Both the position numbers and the translations under genes were made by a program. This document shows, piece by piece, positions 1 to 5,703 of a stretch of 5,780 bases of DNA (its first letter is position 1; each line of letters opens with the position of its first letter). The notes below the pieces were generated by a model. That model saw only the letters and a list, made by a program, of their open reading frames with translations. It searched no databases and was not told the origin of the DNA. Source of the DNA: an uncultured Oscillospiraceae bacterium (GTDB taxonomy: Bacteria; Bacillota; Clostridia; Oscillospirales; Oscillospiraceae); contig CAJUPG010000102.1 in assembly GCA_910588455.1 (NCBI GenBank), positions 1-5,780 on the forward strand. Direction: 5' to 3'.

Positions 1-1083
1 GCCGCTCATGTTGTAGGCCACCTGGAACAAAATGGCGGCGATGCAGGGCATGGGAATGAGCGCGGCGTAGGGCATCAGCAGAGCCAGCACCAGCAGCAGG
101 ACCACCGCATGGACCATGCCGGCGACGGGAGACACCCCGCCGTTTTTCACGTTGGCCGCCGTCCGGGCGATGGCCCCTGTGGCGGGAATGCCGCCAAACA
201 GGGCGGATGCCGCGTTGCCCGCCCCCTGGGCCACCAGCTCCATGTTGGAGTTGTGCCGGGCGTGAATCATCTCATCGGCCACTACACAGGACAGCAAGGA
301 CTCGATGGCCGCCAGAATAGCGATTGTAAACGCGTCCGGCAGAACGGCGGCCACCACGTCGTAGGAGACGGCGGGCACGCGGAAGGCGGGCAGGGCGCTG
401 GAGATGGTGTAGAGGTCCCCAATGGTATTGACGGGGAGCTGGAACAGCTCGACCGCCCCCGCCGTGGCAATCACCGCAATCAGCGACGCAGGGATTTTCT
501 GGAAGAGGCGGGGCCAGAGGATCAGAATGGCCAAAGCCCCGCTCCCCACCGCCAGAGCCGCCGGGTTGAGGGTATCGAAGCAGGACACAATCTGCTCCGC
601 CTTTTCGATGGTCTCAATGGGGGCGGTCTCAAAGGTGAGCCCCAGAAAGTCCTTCACCTGTCCGATGAAAATAGTCACGGCAATGCCCGCGGTAAAGCCG
701 GTGGTGATGGTGTATGGGATGAATTTAATCATACTGCCCATCCGCAGAAGGCCCATGAGCACCAGCAGGATTCCGGCCAGAATGGTGGCCACCGCCAGGC
801 CCTCCATGCCGTTTCGGGCCACAATCCCCGCCACAATGGTGGCAAAGGCGGCGGTGGGCCCGGCGATCTGGACCTTGCTGCCCCCCAGAGCGGAAATGAG
901 AAAGCCCGCAATGATGGCGGTGTAGAGCCCCTGCTCCGGGGACACTCCCGAAGCCAGCGCCAGCGCGATGGACAGCGGAAGGGCAATGATGGCCACAATG
1001 ACACCGGCAATCAGGTCCTTGATGAATTTTTCCTTGGAATAGCTCTGCAATGAGCGCAGAAGCTGCGGCTTGAGTTCATTCAT
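1..1083 (-). CDS. SulP-family inorganic anion permease (partial, C-terminus beyond window)
   Basis: Integral membrane transporter of the SulP/SLC26 family, moving sulfate, bicarbonate or a related anion; the substrate cannot be read from the sequence. Translation of the minus strand from ATG at 1083 is open for 361 codons to base 1 with no stop. Family landmarks: the first hydrophobic segment (IAGVIVAIIALPLSIALALASG, shown here only by its span, residues 25-46), GPTAAF at 75-80, the IESLLSCVVADEM segment at 260-272, and the loop HNSNMELVAQGAGN at 277-290 followed by GGIPATGAIARTAAN at 297-311. These cover most of the transmembrane core. The last helices and the usual cytoplasmic STAS domain would lie beyond base 1, so their presence is unknown. 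Start choice: GAGG at 1092-1095 lies 8 nt before the ATG, with a good promoter upstream. The gene is divergent from the DHH phosphoesterase. Family call is secure; substrate is not. Confidence -1.
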   Translation of the reverse strand, partial: MNELKPQLLRSLQSYSKEKFIKDLIAGVIVAIIALPLSIALALASGVSPEQGLYTAIIAGFLISALGGSKVQIAGPTAAFATIVAGIVARNGMEGLAVATILAGILLVLMGLLRMGSMIKFIPYTITTGFTAGIAVTIFIGQVKDFLGLTFETAPIETIEKAEQIVSCFDTLNPAALAVGSGALAILILWPRLFQKIPASLIAVIATAGAVELFQLPVNTIGDLYTISSALPAFRVPAVSYDVVAAVLPDAFTIAILAAIESLLSCVVADEMIHARHNSNMELVAQGAGNAASALFGGIPATGAIARTAANVKNGGVSPVAGMVHAVVLLLVLALLMPYAALIPMPCIAAILFQVAYNMSG

Positions 1084-1121
1084 AGTGAAAACCTCATCTT
1101 TGCAATTTCTTTACGCTCTAT

Positions 1122-1150
1122 ACTATACCACAAGCGGAAGATTTTGTCTA
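1122..1150 (-). promoter_or_regulatory. Sigma-A promoter of the SulP permease gene
   Basis: On the minus strand TAGACA (1150-1145) is separated by exactly 17 bp from TATAGT (1127-1122). Each hexamer matches the sigma-70/sigma-A consensus at 5 of 6 positions, and TGG just before the -10 gives an extended -10. Transcription would start near 1115, leaving a leader of roughly 30 nt before the ATG at 1083. Predicted from sequence only. Confidence -1.
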
Positions 1151-1194
1151 TGCCGCTGTGGTTTTGGGCTTCCCATTTCCCGGGCTTTGTGGTA
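1126..1194. repeat. 8-bp inverted repeat framing two divergent promoters
   Basis: TACCACAA at 1126-1133 and TTGTGGTA at 1187-1194 are perfect inverted copies, with 53 bp between them. Each copy runs into the -10 hexamer of one of the two divergent promoters, so both genes have TTGTGGTA at the same promoter position. This may simply be the preferred extended -10 context in this genome, or it may be a shared operator. The symmetry is seen directly; a regulatory role is inference. Confidence -1.
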
Positions 1195-1198
1195 CAAT
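1170..1198 (+). promoter_or_regulatory. Sigma-A promoter of the DHH phosphoesterase gene
   Basis: TTCCCA (1170-1175, 4 of 6 matches) is followed after 17 bp by TACAAT (1193-1198, 5 of 6), with TGG at 1190-1192 making an extended -10. Transcription would begin near 1205, giving a leader of about 60 nt. It is divergent from the SulP promoter; the two -35 boxes are 19 bp apart. Confidence -1.
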
Positions 1199-1250
1199 GG
1201 GGGCACAAAAGAGAATCTCAACTCCCGAACGAAATTTTTGGCTTATTTTT

Positions 1251-1260
1251 AAGGAGGAAG
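1251..1260 (+). promoter_or_regulatory. Ribosome binding site fixing the DHH phosphoesterase start
   Basis: AAGGAGGAAG contains a full AGGAGG at 1252-1257, 8 nt before ATG at 1266. This rules out the in-frame ATG at 1158, which lies upstream of the -10 element and has no ribosome binding site. Confidence -1.
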
Positions 1261-1265
1261 TTGCA

Positions 1266-2186
1266 ATGAGACTGGTAACGCGTTCCGATTTCGATGGACT
1301 GGCCTGCGGGGCTCTGCTGCTGGAGGCGGGCATTATTGACCACTGGAAGTTCGCCCACCCGAAGGACCTTCAGGACGGACTGGTGGAGGTCGGGCCGGAC
1401 GACTGTCTGGCGAATGTGCCCTATGTGGAGGGCTGCGGGCTGTGGTTTGACCACCACTCCAGCGAGCATGAGCGTCTGGAGCTGGAGGGAAAATATAAGG
1501 GCGAGAGCCGCACCGCGCCGTCCTGCGCCCGGATTATCTATGAATACTACGGCGGCGCCTCCCGGTTCCCGCAGTTCGGCGGGCTGATGGAGGCGGTGGA
1601 CAAGGTGGACTCCGGCAATCTGACCATTGATGAGGTAATGAACCCCACGGGCTGGATTCTGATCGGCTTTCTGATGGACCCCAGAACCGGCCTGGGCCGC
1701 TGGCGGCAGTTCTCCATCTCCAACTACCAGCTGATGGAAAAGCTGCTGGAGGCCTGCCGGGTTATGACCATTGAGGAGATTCTGGCCCTGCCCGACGTGC
1801 AGGAGCGGGTGGAGGTCTACCAGGAGCAGACAGAGAAGTTTAAAGAGATGGTCTCTGCCCACACCCGGGTGGAGGGCAACGTCATTATCACCGACCTGCG
1901 GGGCGTGTCCCCCATCTACACCGGCAACCGCTTTATGATCTACAGTATGTACCCCCAGCAGAACATCTCCGCCTGGGTGGTCAGCGGCCGTGAGGGCCGG
2001 GGCTGCTCGGCCGCTGTGGGCTACAGCATTCTGAACCGGACGGCCACGCTGGATGTGGGCAGCCTGATGCTGAAATACAACGGCGGCGGCCACAAAAAGG
2101 TGGGCACCTGCCAGTTCAGCGACGAGACCATGGACGAGCAGCTGCCCAAAATGCTGGCAGAGCTGTGCGCCGCCTCCAATACATAA
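1266..2186 (+). CDS. DHH/DHHA1 family phosphoesterase (exopolyphosphatase-like)
   Basis: Predicted cytoplasmic, metal-dependent phosphoesterase of 306 aa. The DHH family includes RecJ, family II pyrophosphatase, exopolyphosphatase and nanoRNase/pAp phosphatase NrnA. Motif I is RSDFDG at residues 6-11 (D8 and D10 likely metal ligands). A motif II region lies at PDDCLANVPY, 44-53. The DHH motif itself is FDHHSSEHER, 61-70. A motif IV aspartate lies in VDKVDSGN, 111-118. The C-terminal DHHA1 domain carries GGGH at 273-276 within YNGGGHKKVGTCQ. All catalytic motifs are present, so it looks active. Motif I has Thr-Arg where many relatives have a His two residues before the first Asp. There are no signal peptide, membrane segments, CBS or extra nuclease domains. 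It is transcribed alone and divergent from the SulP gene. The substrate is unknown: short polyphosphate, pAp, oligoribonucleotides and cyclic dinucleotides are all possible. Family call confident, specific function not. Confidence -1.
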   Translation: MRLVTRSDFDGLACGALLLEAGIIDHWKFAHPKDLQDGLVEVGPDDCLANVPYVEGCGLWFDHHSSEHERLELEGKYKGESRTAPSCARIIYEYYGGASRFPQFGGLMEAVDKVDSGNLTIDEVMNPTGWILIGFLMDPRTGLGRWRQFSISNYQLMEKLLEACRVMTIEEILALPDVQERVEVYQEQTEKFKEMVSAHTRVEGNVIITDLRGVSPIYTGNRFMIYSMYPQQNISAWVVSGREGRGCSAAVGYSILNRTATLDVGSLMLKYNGGGHKKVGTCQFSDETMDEQLPKMLAELCAASNT

Positions 2187-2196
2187 AGTTCCAAAT

Positions 2197-2243
2197 GGCT
2201 TCGGGCGCTGCCGCTGCGGCGGCGTCCGAAGCCCGTATCTTTT
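2197..2243 (+). terminator. Rho-independent terminator after the DHH phosphoesterase
   Basis: A long stem pairs 2197-2213 with 2217-2233 (about 17 bp including G-U pairs) around a three-base loop, starting 10 nt after the stop codon. A short U-rich stretch, TCTTTT at 2238-2243, follows. The stem is very strong but the T tract is modest and 4 nt away. Confidence -1.
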
Positions 2244-2274
2244 GAAAAATGATCGTTCAGCCGGAATAAATGCC

Positions 2275-2303
2275 TTGCAATTTTTACAGGATTGGTCTAT
2301 ACT
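2275..2303 (+). promoter_or_regulatory. Sigma-A promoter of the chemoreceptor gene
   Basis: TTGCAA (2275-2280) and TATACT (2298-2303) each match consensus at 5 of 6 positions with a 17-bp spacer. Transcription would start near 2310. No convincing sigma-D (motility) promoter of the TAAA / GCCGATAA type is present, so the receptor appears to use the housekeeping sigma factor. The start at 2465 implies an unusually long leader of about 155 nt. Confidence -1.
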
Positions 2304-2378
2304 CAAGTAAGAATTATTGTCGGGTTTTATAAGATGGTGCTGTGTGTGCCTTGAGCGCAAGGAAAAGGAGGGCGAAGG

Positions 2379-2411
2379 ATGAGGTGGACAAAAGATCCTG
2401 AGAGCGGGTAA
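2379..2411 (+). CDS. Candidate 10-codon upstream ORF in the chemoreceptor leader
   Basis: ATG at 2379 opens a frame encoding MRWTKDPESG and ends at TAA 2409-2411. It is preceded at an ideal 7-nt spacing by AAGGAGG (2365-2371), a stronger Shine-Dalgarno than that of the downstream receptor. A small hairpin, CCTTG/CAAGG (2349-2353 with 2358-2362), sits directly before that Shine-Dalgarno. A second one, GCGGG/CCTGC (2404-2408 with 2412-2416), places the uORF stop codon in its loop. The peptide resembles nothing I recognise and has no run of one amino acid that would suggest classical attenuation. It could be a translated leader, a remnant, or chance; codons alone cannot decide at this length. 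Confidence -1.
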   Translation: MRWTKDPESG

Positions 2412-2464
2412 CCTGCCGGAGCGATGTGAGCAAGACAAAAGAATATGAAGAGGAGAAATGCCAA

Positions 2465-4240
2465 GTGTTTAAGAATATGAAGATTCGCAGCAAGATGCTT
2501 GTATCCTATCTGGCCATGACGCTGCTGCTTATTATTGTGGGCGTGGCATCTATGATTATGCTGCAGCAGGTAAGCGGCAAGCTCCAGCAGTTCTACGACC
2601 AGCAGTTCCACACGGTAGAAAATGCCCTGGATATGCGCCGGACCATCTTCTCCGCCCGGGGTAATATGCTGGCCTCCATTCTGGCCTATGACGACAGCTA
2701 TGTTGTCAGCGCAAAAAATGACTTTGCCAACCTCTACAACCTGCTGGGCGACATTCGCACAACCTATCAGGGCGACAAATCCCAGCTGGACAAGGTAGAG
2801 AGCAATCTGAAGGCGGCAGAGCCCTATCTGAACCAAATCGGAGAGTTGAGCCGTCTCCAGCAGGACGACGAAGCGTTCGAGCTTTACATGACCAACTACA
2901 AGCCCTATATGGACGAGGTGCGGGACATCATGGCCCAGGTGGGCGAAACGGCCGACCAAAACGCCCGGGCGAAGGTAGAGGACGGCGCCTCCCTGGCCCG
3001 GACCGCTGATCTGGTTGTTATTCTTATTATTCTTGTGGCAGTCGCGGCCAGTGTGGTGATGGCTCTGAGCATCAGCAACAGCATCCGCAAGCCGGTGGAG
3101 GAAATGCGCCGTGTGGCCGAGCTGGTCTCCAAGGGCGATATGAATGTTGAGATTCATCACACCGGCGGCGACGAGCTGGGCCAGATGGCGGACAATATGC
3201 GGCACATGACCTCCCATGTGATAAACATTATCCAGGACATCAGCTACTGCATGGACGAGCTGGCCCAGGGCAACTTCACCGTGGTCAGCCGGGACCGCAA
3301 CGCATATATGGGCGACTATGCGGCCATTCTTCAGTCGATGAAAGATATGAAAGCCTCTATGAGCGACACCCTCAGCCAGATTGAAATCGCGGCCGACCAG
3401 GTCAATGCCGGCGGCGAGCAGGTATCCAACAGCGCCCAGGCCCTGGCCCAAGGCGCTACGGAGCAGGCTTCCTCCGTGGAGGAGCTGGCCGCCACCATTG
3501 AGGACGTGAGACAGCAGGTGGAGTCCACCGCTTCCCACGCCCGGACCGCAAAGACGGAGAACGACCAGTCTCACCAGCAGATTAACGTGTGCTCCAGCGA
3601 TATGGAAGCCCTCATGAACGCCATGAGCAAGATCGAAGGCCACTCCAACGAAATCAGCAAGGTAATCAAGACTATTGAGGACATCGCGTTCCAGACCAAT
3701 ATTCTGGCTTTGAACGCCGCTGTGGAGGCCGCCCGGGCCGGAGCTGCCGGCAAGGGCTTCGCTGTGGTCGCCGACGAGGTGCGCAACCTGGCCAGCAAGT
3801 CCGCTGAGGCCTCCAAGAGCACCGCTACGCTGATTGAGGACACTGTGGCCGCCGTAAAGGAGGGTCTGGATCTGTCCCAGGAGACCAGTCATGCTCTTCA
3901 GACCGTGGTAGAGAGCTCCCAGAAGGTGCTTCAGGCCGTCAACCTGATTTCCGACGCCACCGAGGAGCAGGCCACCTCCATTTCCCAGATTTCCATTGCC
4001 GTGGACCAGATCTCCAGCGTGGTGCAGACCAACTCCGCCACCTCTGAGGAGTCCGCTGCCGCCAGTGAGGAGCTGTCCAGTCAGGCCAATGTGCTCAAAG
4101 AGCTCATCAGCCGGTTCCATCTGGACCACAGCAGTCTGAGCCAGAGACCCGCCGCCATCAGCGCCAGCACTCCTGCCGCCAGCGCGGAGGATTCCTTTGG
4201 CTATTCCGGCAGCTCCTATGGGAGCAATTCAAAGTATTGA
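2465..4240 (+). CDS. Methyl-accepting chemotaxis protein (four-helix-bundle sensor, HAMP, MA signalling domain)
   Basis: Transmembrane chemoreceptor of 591 aa that would pass ligand signals to CheA/CheW. Residues about 12-33 form the first membrane helix, 34-180 an extracytoplasmic helical sensor of 4HB_MCP type, 181-203 the second helix, and about 204-256 a HAMP domain (SNSIRKPVEEM, then GGDELGQMADNM). The signalling domain follows. Its conserved hairpin tip at 404-443 contains AFQTNILALNAAVEAARAG and ADEVRNLA, diagnostic of the family. Candidate methylation stretches are GATEQASSVEEL (about 330-341) and DATEEQATSIS (about 497-507). The tail is Ala/Ser- then Gly/Ser/Tyr-rich and lacks an NWETF-type CheR tether. 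Start: GTG at 2465 has AGGAG 9 nt upstream and yields MFKNMKIRSK, a usual receptor beginning. An in-frame GTG at 2426 would add 13 charged residues but has only GGAG at 4 nt. The ligand cannot be predicted. No che genes are in the window. Confidence -1.
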   Translation: MFKNMKIRSKMLVSYLAMTLLLIIVGVASMIMLQQVSGKLQQFYDQQFHTVENALDMRRTIFSARGNMLASILAYDDSYVVSAKNDFANLYNLLGDIRTTYQGDKSQLDKVESNLKAAEPYLNQIGELSRLQQDDEAFELYMTNYKPYMDEVRDIMAQVGETADQNARAKVEDGASLARTADLVVILIILVAVAASVVMALSISNSIRKPVEEMRRVAELVSKGDMNVEIHHTGGDELGQMADNMRHMTSHVINIIQDISYCMDELAQGNFTVVSRDRNAYMGDYAAILQSMKDMKASMSDTLSQIEIAADQVNAGGEQVSNSAQALAQGATEQASSVEELAATIEDVRQQVESTASHARTAKTENDQSHQQINVCSSDMEALMNAMSKIEGHSNEISKVIKTIEDIAFQTNILALNAAVEAARAGAAGKGFAVVADEVRNLASKSAEASKSTATLIEDTVAAVKEGLDLSQETSHALQTVVESSQKVLQAVNLISDATEEQATSISQISIAVDQISSVVQTNSATSEESAAASEELSSQANVLKELISRFHLDHSSLSQRPAAISASTPAASAEDSFGYSGSSYGSNSKY

Positions 4241-4250
4241 TTGAAATTTT

Positions 4251-4292
4251 GGCCGGGGGACGTGATGCGTCCCCCGGCCCTTTTGCGTTTTT
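4251..4292 (+). terminator. Rho-independent terminator of the chemoreceptor gene
   Basis: A perfect 12-bp GC-rich stem (4251-4262 with 4268-4279) around the loop TGATG is followed by TTTT at 4281-4284 and TTTTT at 4288-4292. It starts 10 nt after the receptor stop. It also lies just beyond the stop of the convergent minus-strand gene. On that strand the stem is followed by AAAATTTC, a poor U tract, so it acts mainly on the plus strand. Confidence -1.
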
Positions 4293-4295
4293 GGG

Positions 4296-4973
4296 TTACA
4301 GCGTTTCCAGATAGCGGATGCCCTCCAGCCGGCGGACGGATTGGACAATATCCGTATGCCGCATATTCTTCCGGCCCCGGACGGTGACAATAAACGCCAG
4401 AGAATCGCCATCGTTCCCCCCCTCATACTGCTTCAAAATACTGCTCAGCTCCAGCCCCCGCTCCCTTGCGCCGCACAGGAACAGCCCCAGGGACGTGCCT
4501 GGGTCCAGTTCAATGTAGAGCTCCACCACATTGCTCTGGCTCCGAAGCCGGACATCCAGGGTATGCAGAATCGTAAGGGTGGCGAAGATCGCCAGACTGC
4601 CGGCGACTGCCGCTTCGTACAGACCAATTCCGGAGGCAAGGCCCACACAGGCCGACGCCCACAGCCCCGCCGCCGTGGTCAAGCCCTTGATCTGGTTGTG
4701 GGAGGTGACAATAATGGTCCCCGCCCCCAAAAAGCCGATGCCGCTGACCACCTGGGCCCCCATGCGCACCGGGTCCCCGGTGCCAAAGACCTGGTATACA
4801 TATTGGTTTACGATCATGACAATACAGGCCCCAATGCACACCAGCATATAGGTCCGGAACCCGGCGGGCCGATTTTTGATCCCCCGCTCCATTCCAATGA
4901 GACCACCCAGCACCATAGCCGCCAGAATGCGTACAAAGATGCTGATTGTCGTAATCTCCCGAAGCTCCAGCAT
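4296..4973 (-). CDS. MgtC/SapB family membrane protein
   Basis: Inner membrane protein of 225 aa. In enterobacteria MgtC is linked to survival at low Mg2+ and to modulation of the F-type ATPase; most Firmicutes homologues have no assigned role. The N-terminal MgtC domain covers about residues 11-140. RILAAMVLGGLIGMERG (15-31) is followed by RPAGFRTYMLVCIGA (35-49). The core signature QVVSGIGFLGAGTIIV (74-89) comes next, and KGLTTAAGLWASACVG follows at 96-111; together these are diagnostic. Four or five membrane helices are likely. Residues about 141-225 form a soluble C-terminal domain with alternating strands and helices, probably the ACT-like domain found in many members. ATG at 4973 is chosen because AAAAGGGGG (4989-4981) lies 7 nt upstream. 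An upstream in-frame ATG at 5006 overlaps the -10 element and could not be in the transcript. Monocistronic, convergent with the receptor and divergent from the deacetylase. No Mg2+-sensing leader is visible; the predicted leader is only about 25 nt. Confidence -1.
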   Translation of the reverse strand: MLELREITTISIFVRILAAMVLGGLIGMERGIKNRPAGFRTYMLVCIGACIVMIVNQYVYQVFGTGDPVRMGAQVVSGIGFLGAGTIIVTSHNQIKGLTTAAGLWASACVGLASGIGLYEAAVAGSLAIFATLTILHTLDVRLRSQSNVVELYIELDPGTSLGLFLCGARERGLELSSILKQYEGGNDGDSLAFIVTVRGRKNMRHTDIVQSVRRLEGIRYLETL

Positions 4974-5004
4974 GGCTCGGCCCCCTTTTCTCCTGTGTGT
5001 TTTC

Positions 5005-5033
5005 ATTATAGCACATTGGAAAGGATTTTTCAT
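5005..5033 (-). promoter_or_regulatory. Sigma-A promoter of the MgtC-family gene
   Basis: On the minus strand a perfect TATAAT (5010-5005) is preceded by TGC, an extended -10. A 4-of-6 -35 box, ATGAAA (5033-5028), lies 17 bp further upstream. The predicted start near 4998 gives a leader of about 25 nt, too short for a riboswitch. Confidence -1.
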
Positions 5034-5041
5034 CATATAGT
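5011..5041 (+). promoter_or_regulatory. Possible sporulation-type (sigma-E/sigma-K-like) promoter of the deacetylase
   Basis: CATATAGT at 5034-5041 matches the sigma-E -10 consensus CATACANT at all but one position and, with the following A, the sigma-K form CATANNNTA. GCACATT at 5011-5017 resembles the sigma-E -35 (KMATATT). The spacer is about 16 bp, some 2 bp longer than usual. No good sigma-A -35 fits TATAGT at 5036-5041. A start near 5048 suits the ribosome binding site at 5060-5064. B. subtilis pdaB is sporulation-expressed, so the assignment is plausible but weak. It overlaps the MgtC promoter on the other strand. Confidence -1.
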
Positions 5042-5059
5042 AGACTAACTTATTGGAAT

Positions 5060-5064
5060 AGGAG
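5060..5064 (+). promoter_or_regulatory. Ribosome binding site fixing the deacetylase start
   Basis: AGGAG at 5060-5064 lies 9 nt before ATG at 5074. The in-frame TTG at 5065 directly abuts this site and cannot be the start; ATG at 5083 is too far away. Confidence -1.
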
Positions 5065-5073
5065 TTGGTCGGT

Positions 5074-5703
5074 ATGACAAGGATGAAAGATACCTTTCGG
5101 GTGTTCGTTGTGCGCAAACGGTGGTGGAGCGCCGCCGCTTGCCTGTGTCTGGCGGCGCTGATTTTCGCGGTCGTAAACCATCCCGCCGTAGTAGGGGCTT
5201 CCGCCGCCGCCCGGCAGCTGCCCATCTACTGCGTCCAGCGGGACCAAAAACTGGTGTCCATCAGCTTTGACGCCGCCTGGGGCAATGAGGACACCCAGCA
5301 GCTTATTGACATTATGGATCAGTACCAGGTTAAGACCACCTTCTTCGTGGTAGGCGACTGGGCGGAGAAATACCCCGAGTCGGTAAAAGCGCTGCACGAT
5401 GCGGGCCATGAGGTGATGAACCACTCCAATACCCACGCCCACTATCCCCAGCTGTCCGCCGATGAAATTGTCGCGGATTTGAACGCCTGCAACGACAAGG
5501 TGGAGCAGATCACCGGCGTACGGCCCACTCTGGTCCGGCTGCCCTATGGGGACTACGACGACCACTCGATCAACGCGGTGCGCTCCATCGGCATGGAGCC
5601 CATCCAGTGGGATGTGGAAACGAGCGCAACATGGGAAACCCCTTGCGGCACAGTCGTTTTGAGATTTTTCAAGCTCACTTCTCAAGCAGACAAACTACAA
5701 TAA
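5074..5703 (+). CDS. PdaB-like polysaccharide deacetylase, interrupted before its C-terminal motifs
   Basis: Carbohydrate esterase family 4 (NodB homology) protein that would remove acetyl groups from cell-wall polysaccharide, anchored outside the membrane. Residues 14-18 are basic and aromatic and 19-36 form a signal-anchor helix. Motif 1 is SFDAAWG, 64-70: catalytic Asp66 is kept, but the second, metal-binding Asp of TFDDG is Ala, as in PdaB-type sporulation deacetylases (B. subtilis PdaB also lacks it). Motif 2 is HSNTH, 117-121, with two zinc-ligand histidines. Motif 3 is RLPYG, 155-159. Family sequence continues to IQWDVE (177-182). The LDWK-like motif and the final histidine motif expected next are absent. 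From residue 183 the frame reads 27 unrelated residues to TAA at 5701-5703. At 209 aa it is clearly shorter than the roughly 250 aa of PdaB. It is either a pseudogene or a first exon restored by splicing. The family call is strong; the cause of interruption is inferred. Confidence -1.
   Translation: MTRMKDTFRVFVVRKRWWSAAACLCLAALIFAVVNHPAVVGASAAARQLPIYCVQRDQKLVSISFDAAWGNEDTQQLIDIMDQYQVKTTFFVVGDWAEKYPESVKALHDAGHEVMNHSNTHAHYPQLSADEIVADLNACNDKVEQITGVRPTLVRLPYGDYDDHSINAVRSIGMEPIQWDVETSATWETPCGTVVLRFFKLTSQADKLQ
5625..5647 (+). repeat. Hairpin at the start of the inserted sequence
   Basis: CGCAA (5625-5629) pairs with TTGCG (5643-5647). Inside it GGG (5633-5635) pairs with CCC (5639-5641) around an AAA loop, leaving a small asymmetric internal loop. 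It sits immediately after the point where deacetylase homology ends, and supports a structured RNA or a transposon end. Confidence -1.
5659..5685 (+). repeat. Six-base inverted repeat TTGAGA / TCTCAA
   Basis: TTGAGA at 5659-5664 and TCTCAA at 5680-5685 are exact inverted copies with a 15-base loop, forming a second stem within the A+T-richer tail. The DNA here has no support as coding sequence; the deacetylase frame merely reads through it to the stop at 5701. Confidence -1.

Noticed and set aside
109..1053. 314-codon plus-strand open frame over the SulP gene
   Set aside because: Low-complexity Gly/His/Asn-rich translation; the minus-strand reading gives a clear SulP permease.
2250..2290. 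Sigma-D (motility) promoter suggested by GCCGGAATAA at 2260-2269
   Set aside because: It carries an extra base relative to GCCGATAA and no TAAA box lies about 15 bp upstream; the sigma-A pair at 2275-2303 is far better.
1218..2438. 406-codon open frame on the minus strand opposite the DHH phosphoesterase
   Set aside because: Composition is typical of antisense to a GC-rich gene, and it crosses a terminator and promoters of the opposite strand.
2304..2464. Cyclic-di-GMP, TPP or other known riboswitch in the chemoreceptor leader
   Set aside because: A cyclic-di-GMP switch before a chemotaxis gene was attractive, but none of the conserved GEMM-I, GEMM-II or TPP core segments are present.
2426..2464. 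Longer chemoreceptor start at GTG 2426
   Set aside because: The ribosome binding site is poor and too close (GGAG, 4 nt), and the added 13 residues are not typical of receptors; GTG 2465 has proper spacing.
2327..4129. 600-codon open frame on the minus strand opposite the chemoreceptor
   Set aside because: It is a high-GC antisense shadow: His/Gly/Leu-rich with no domain logic, no ribosome binding site, and fully overlapped by an unmistakable receptor gene.
4341..5048. 235-codon plus-strand open frame over the MgtC gene
   Set aside because: Antisense shadow; the minus strand carries the diagnostic MgtC signatures with promoter and ribosome binding site.
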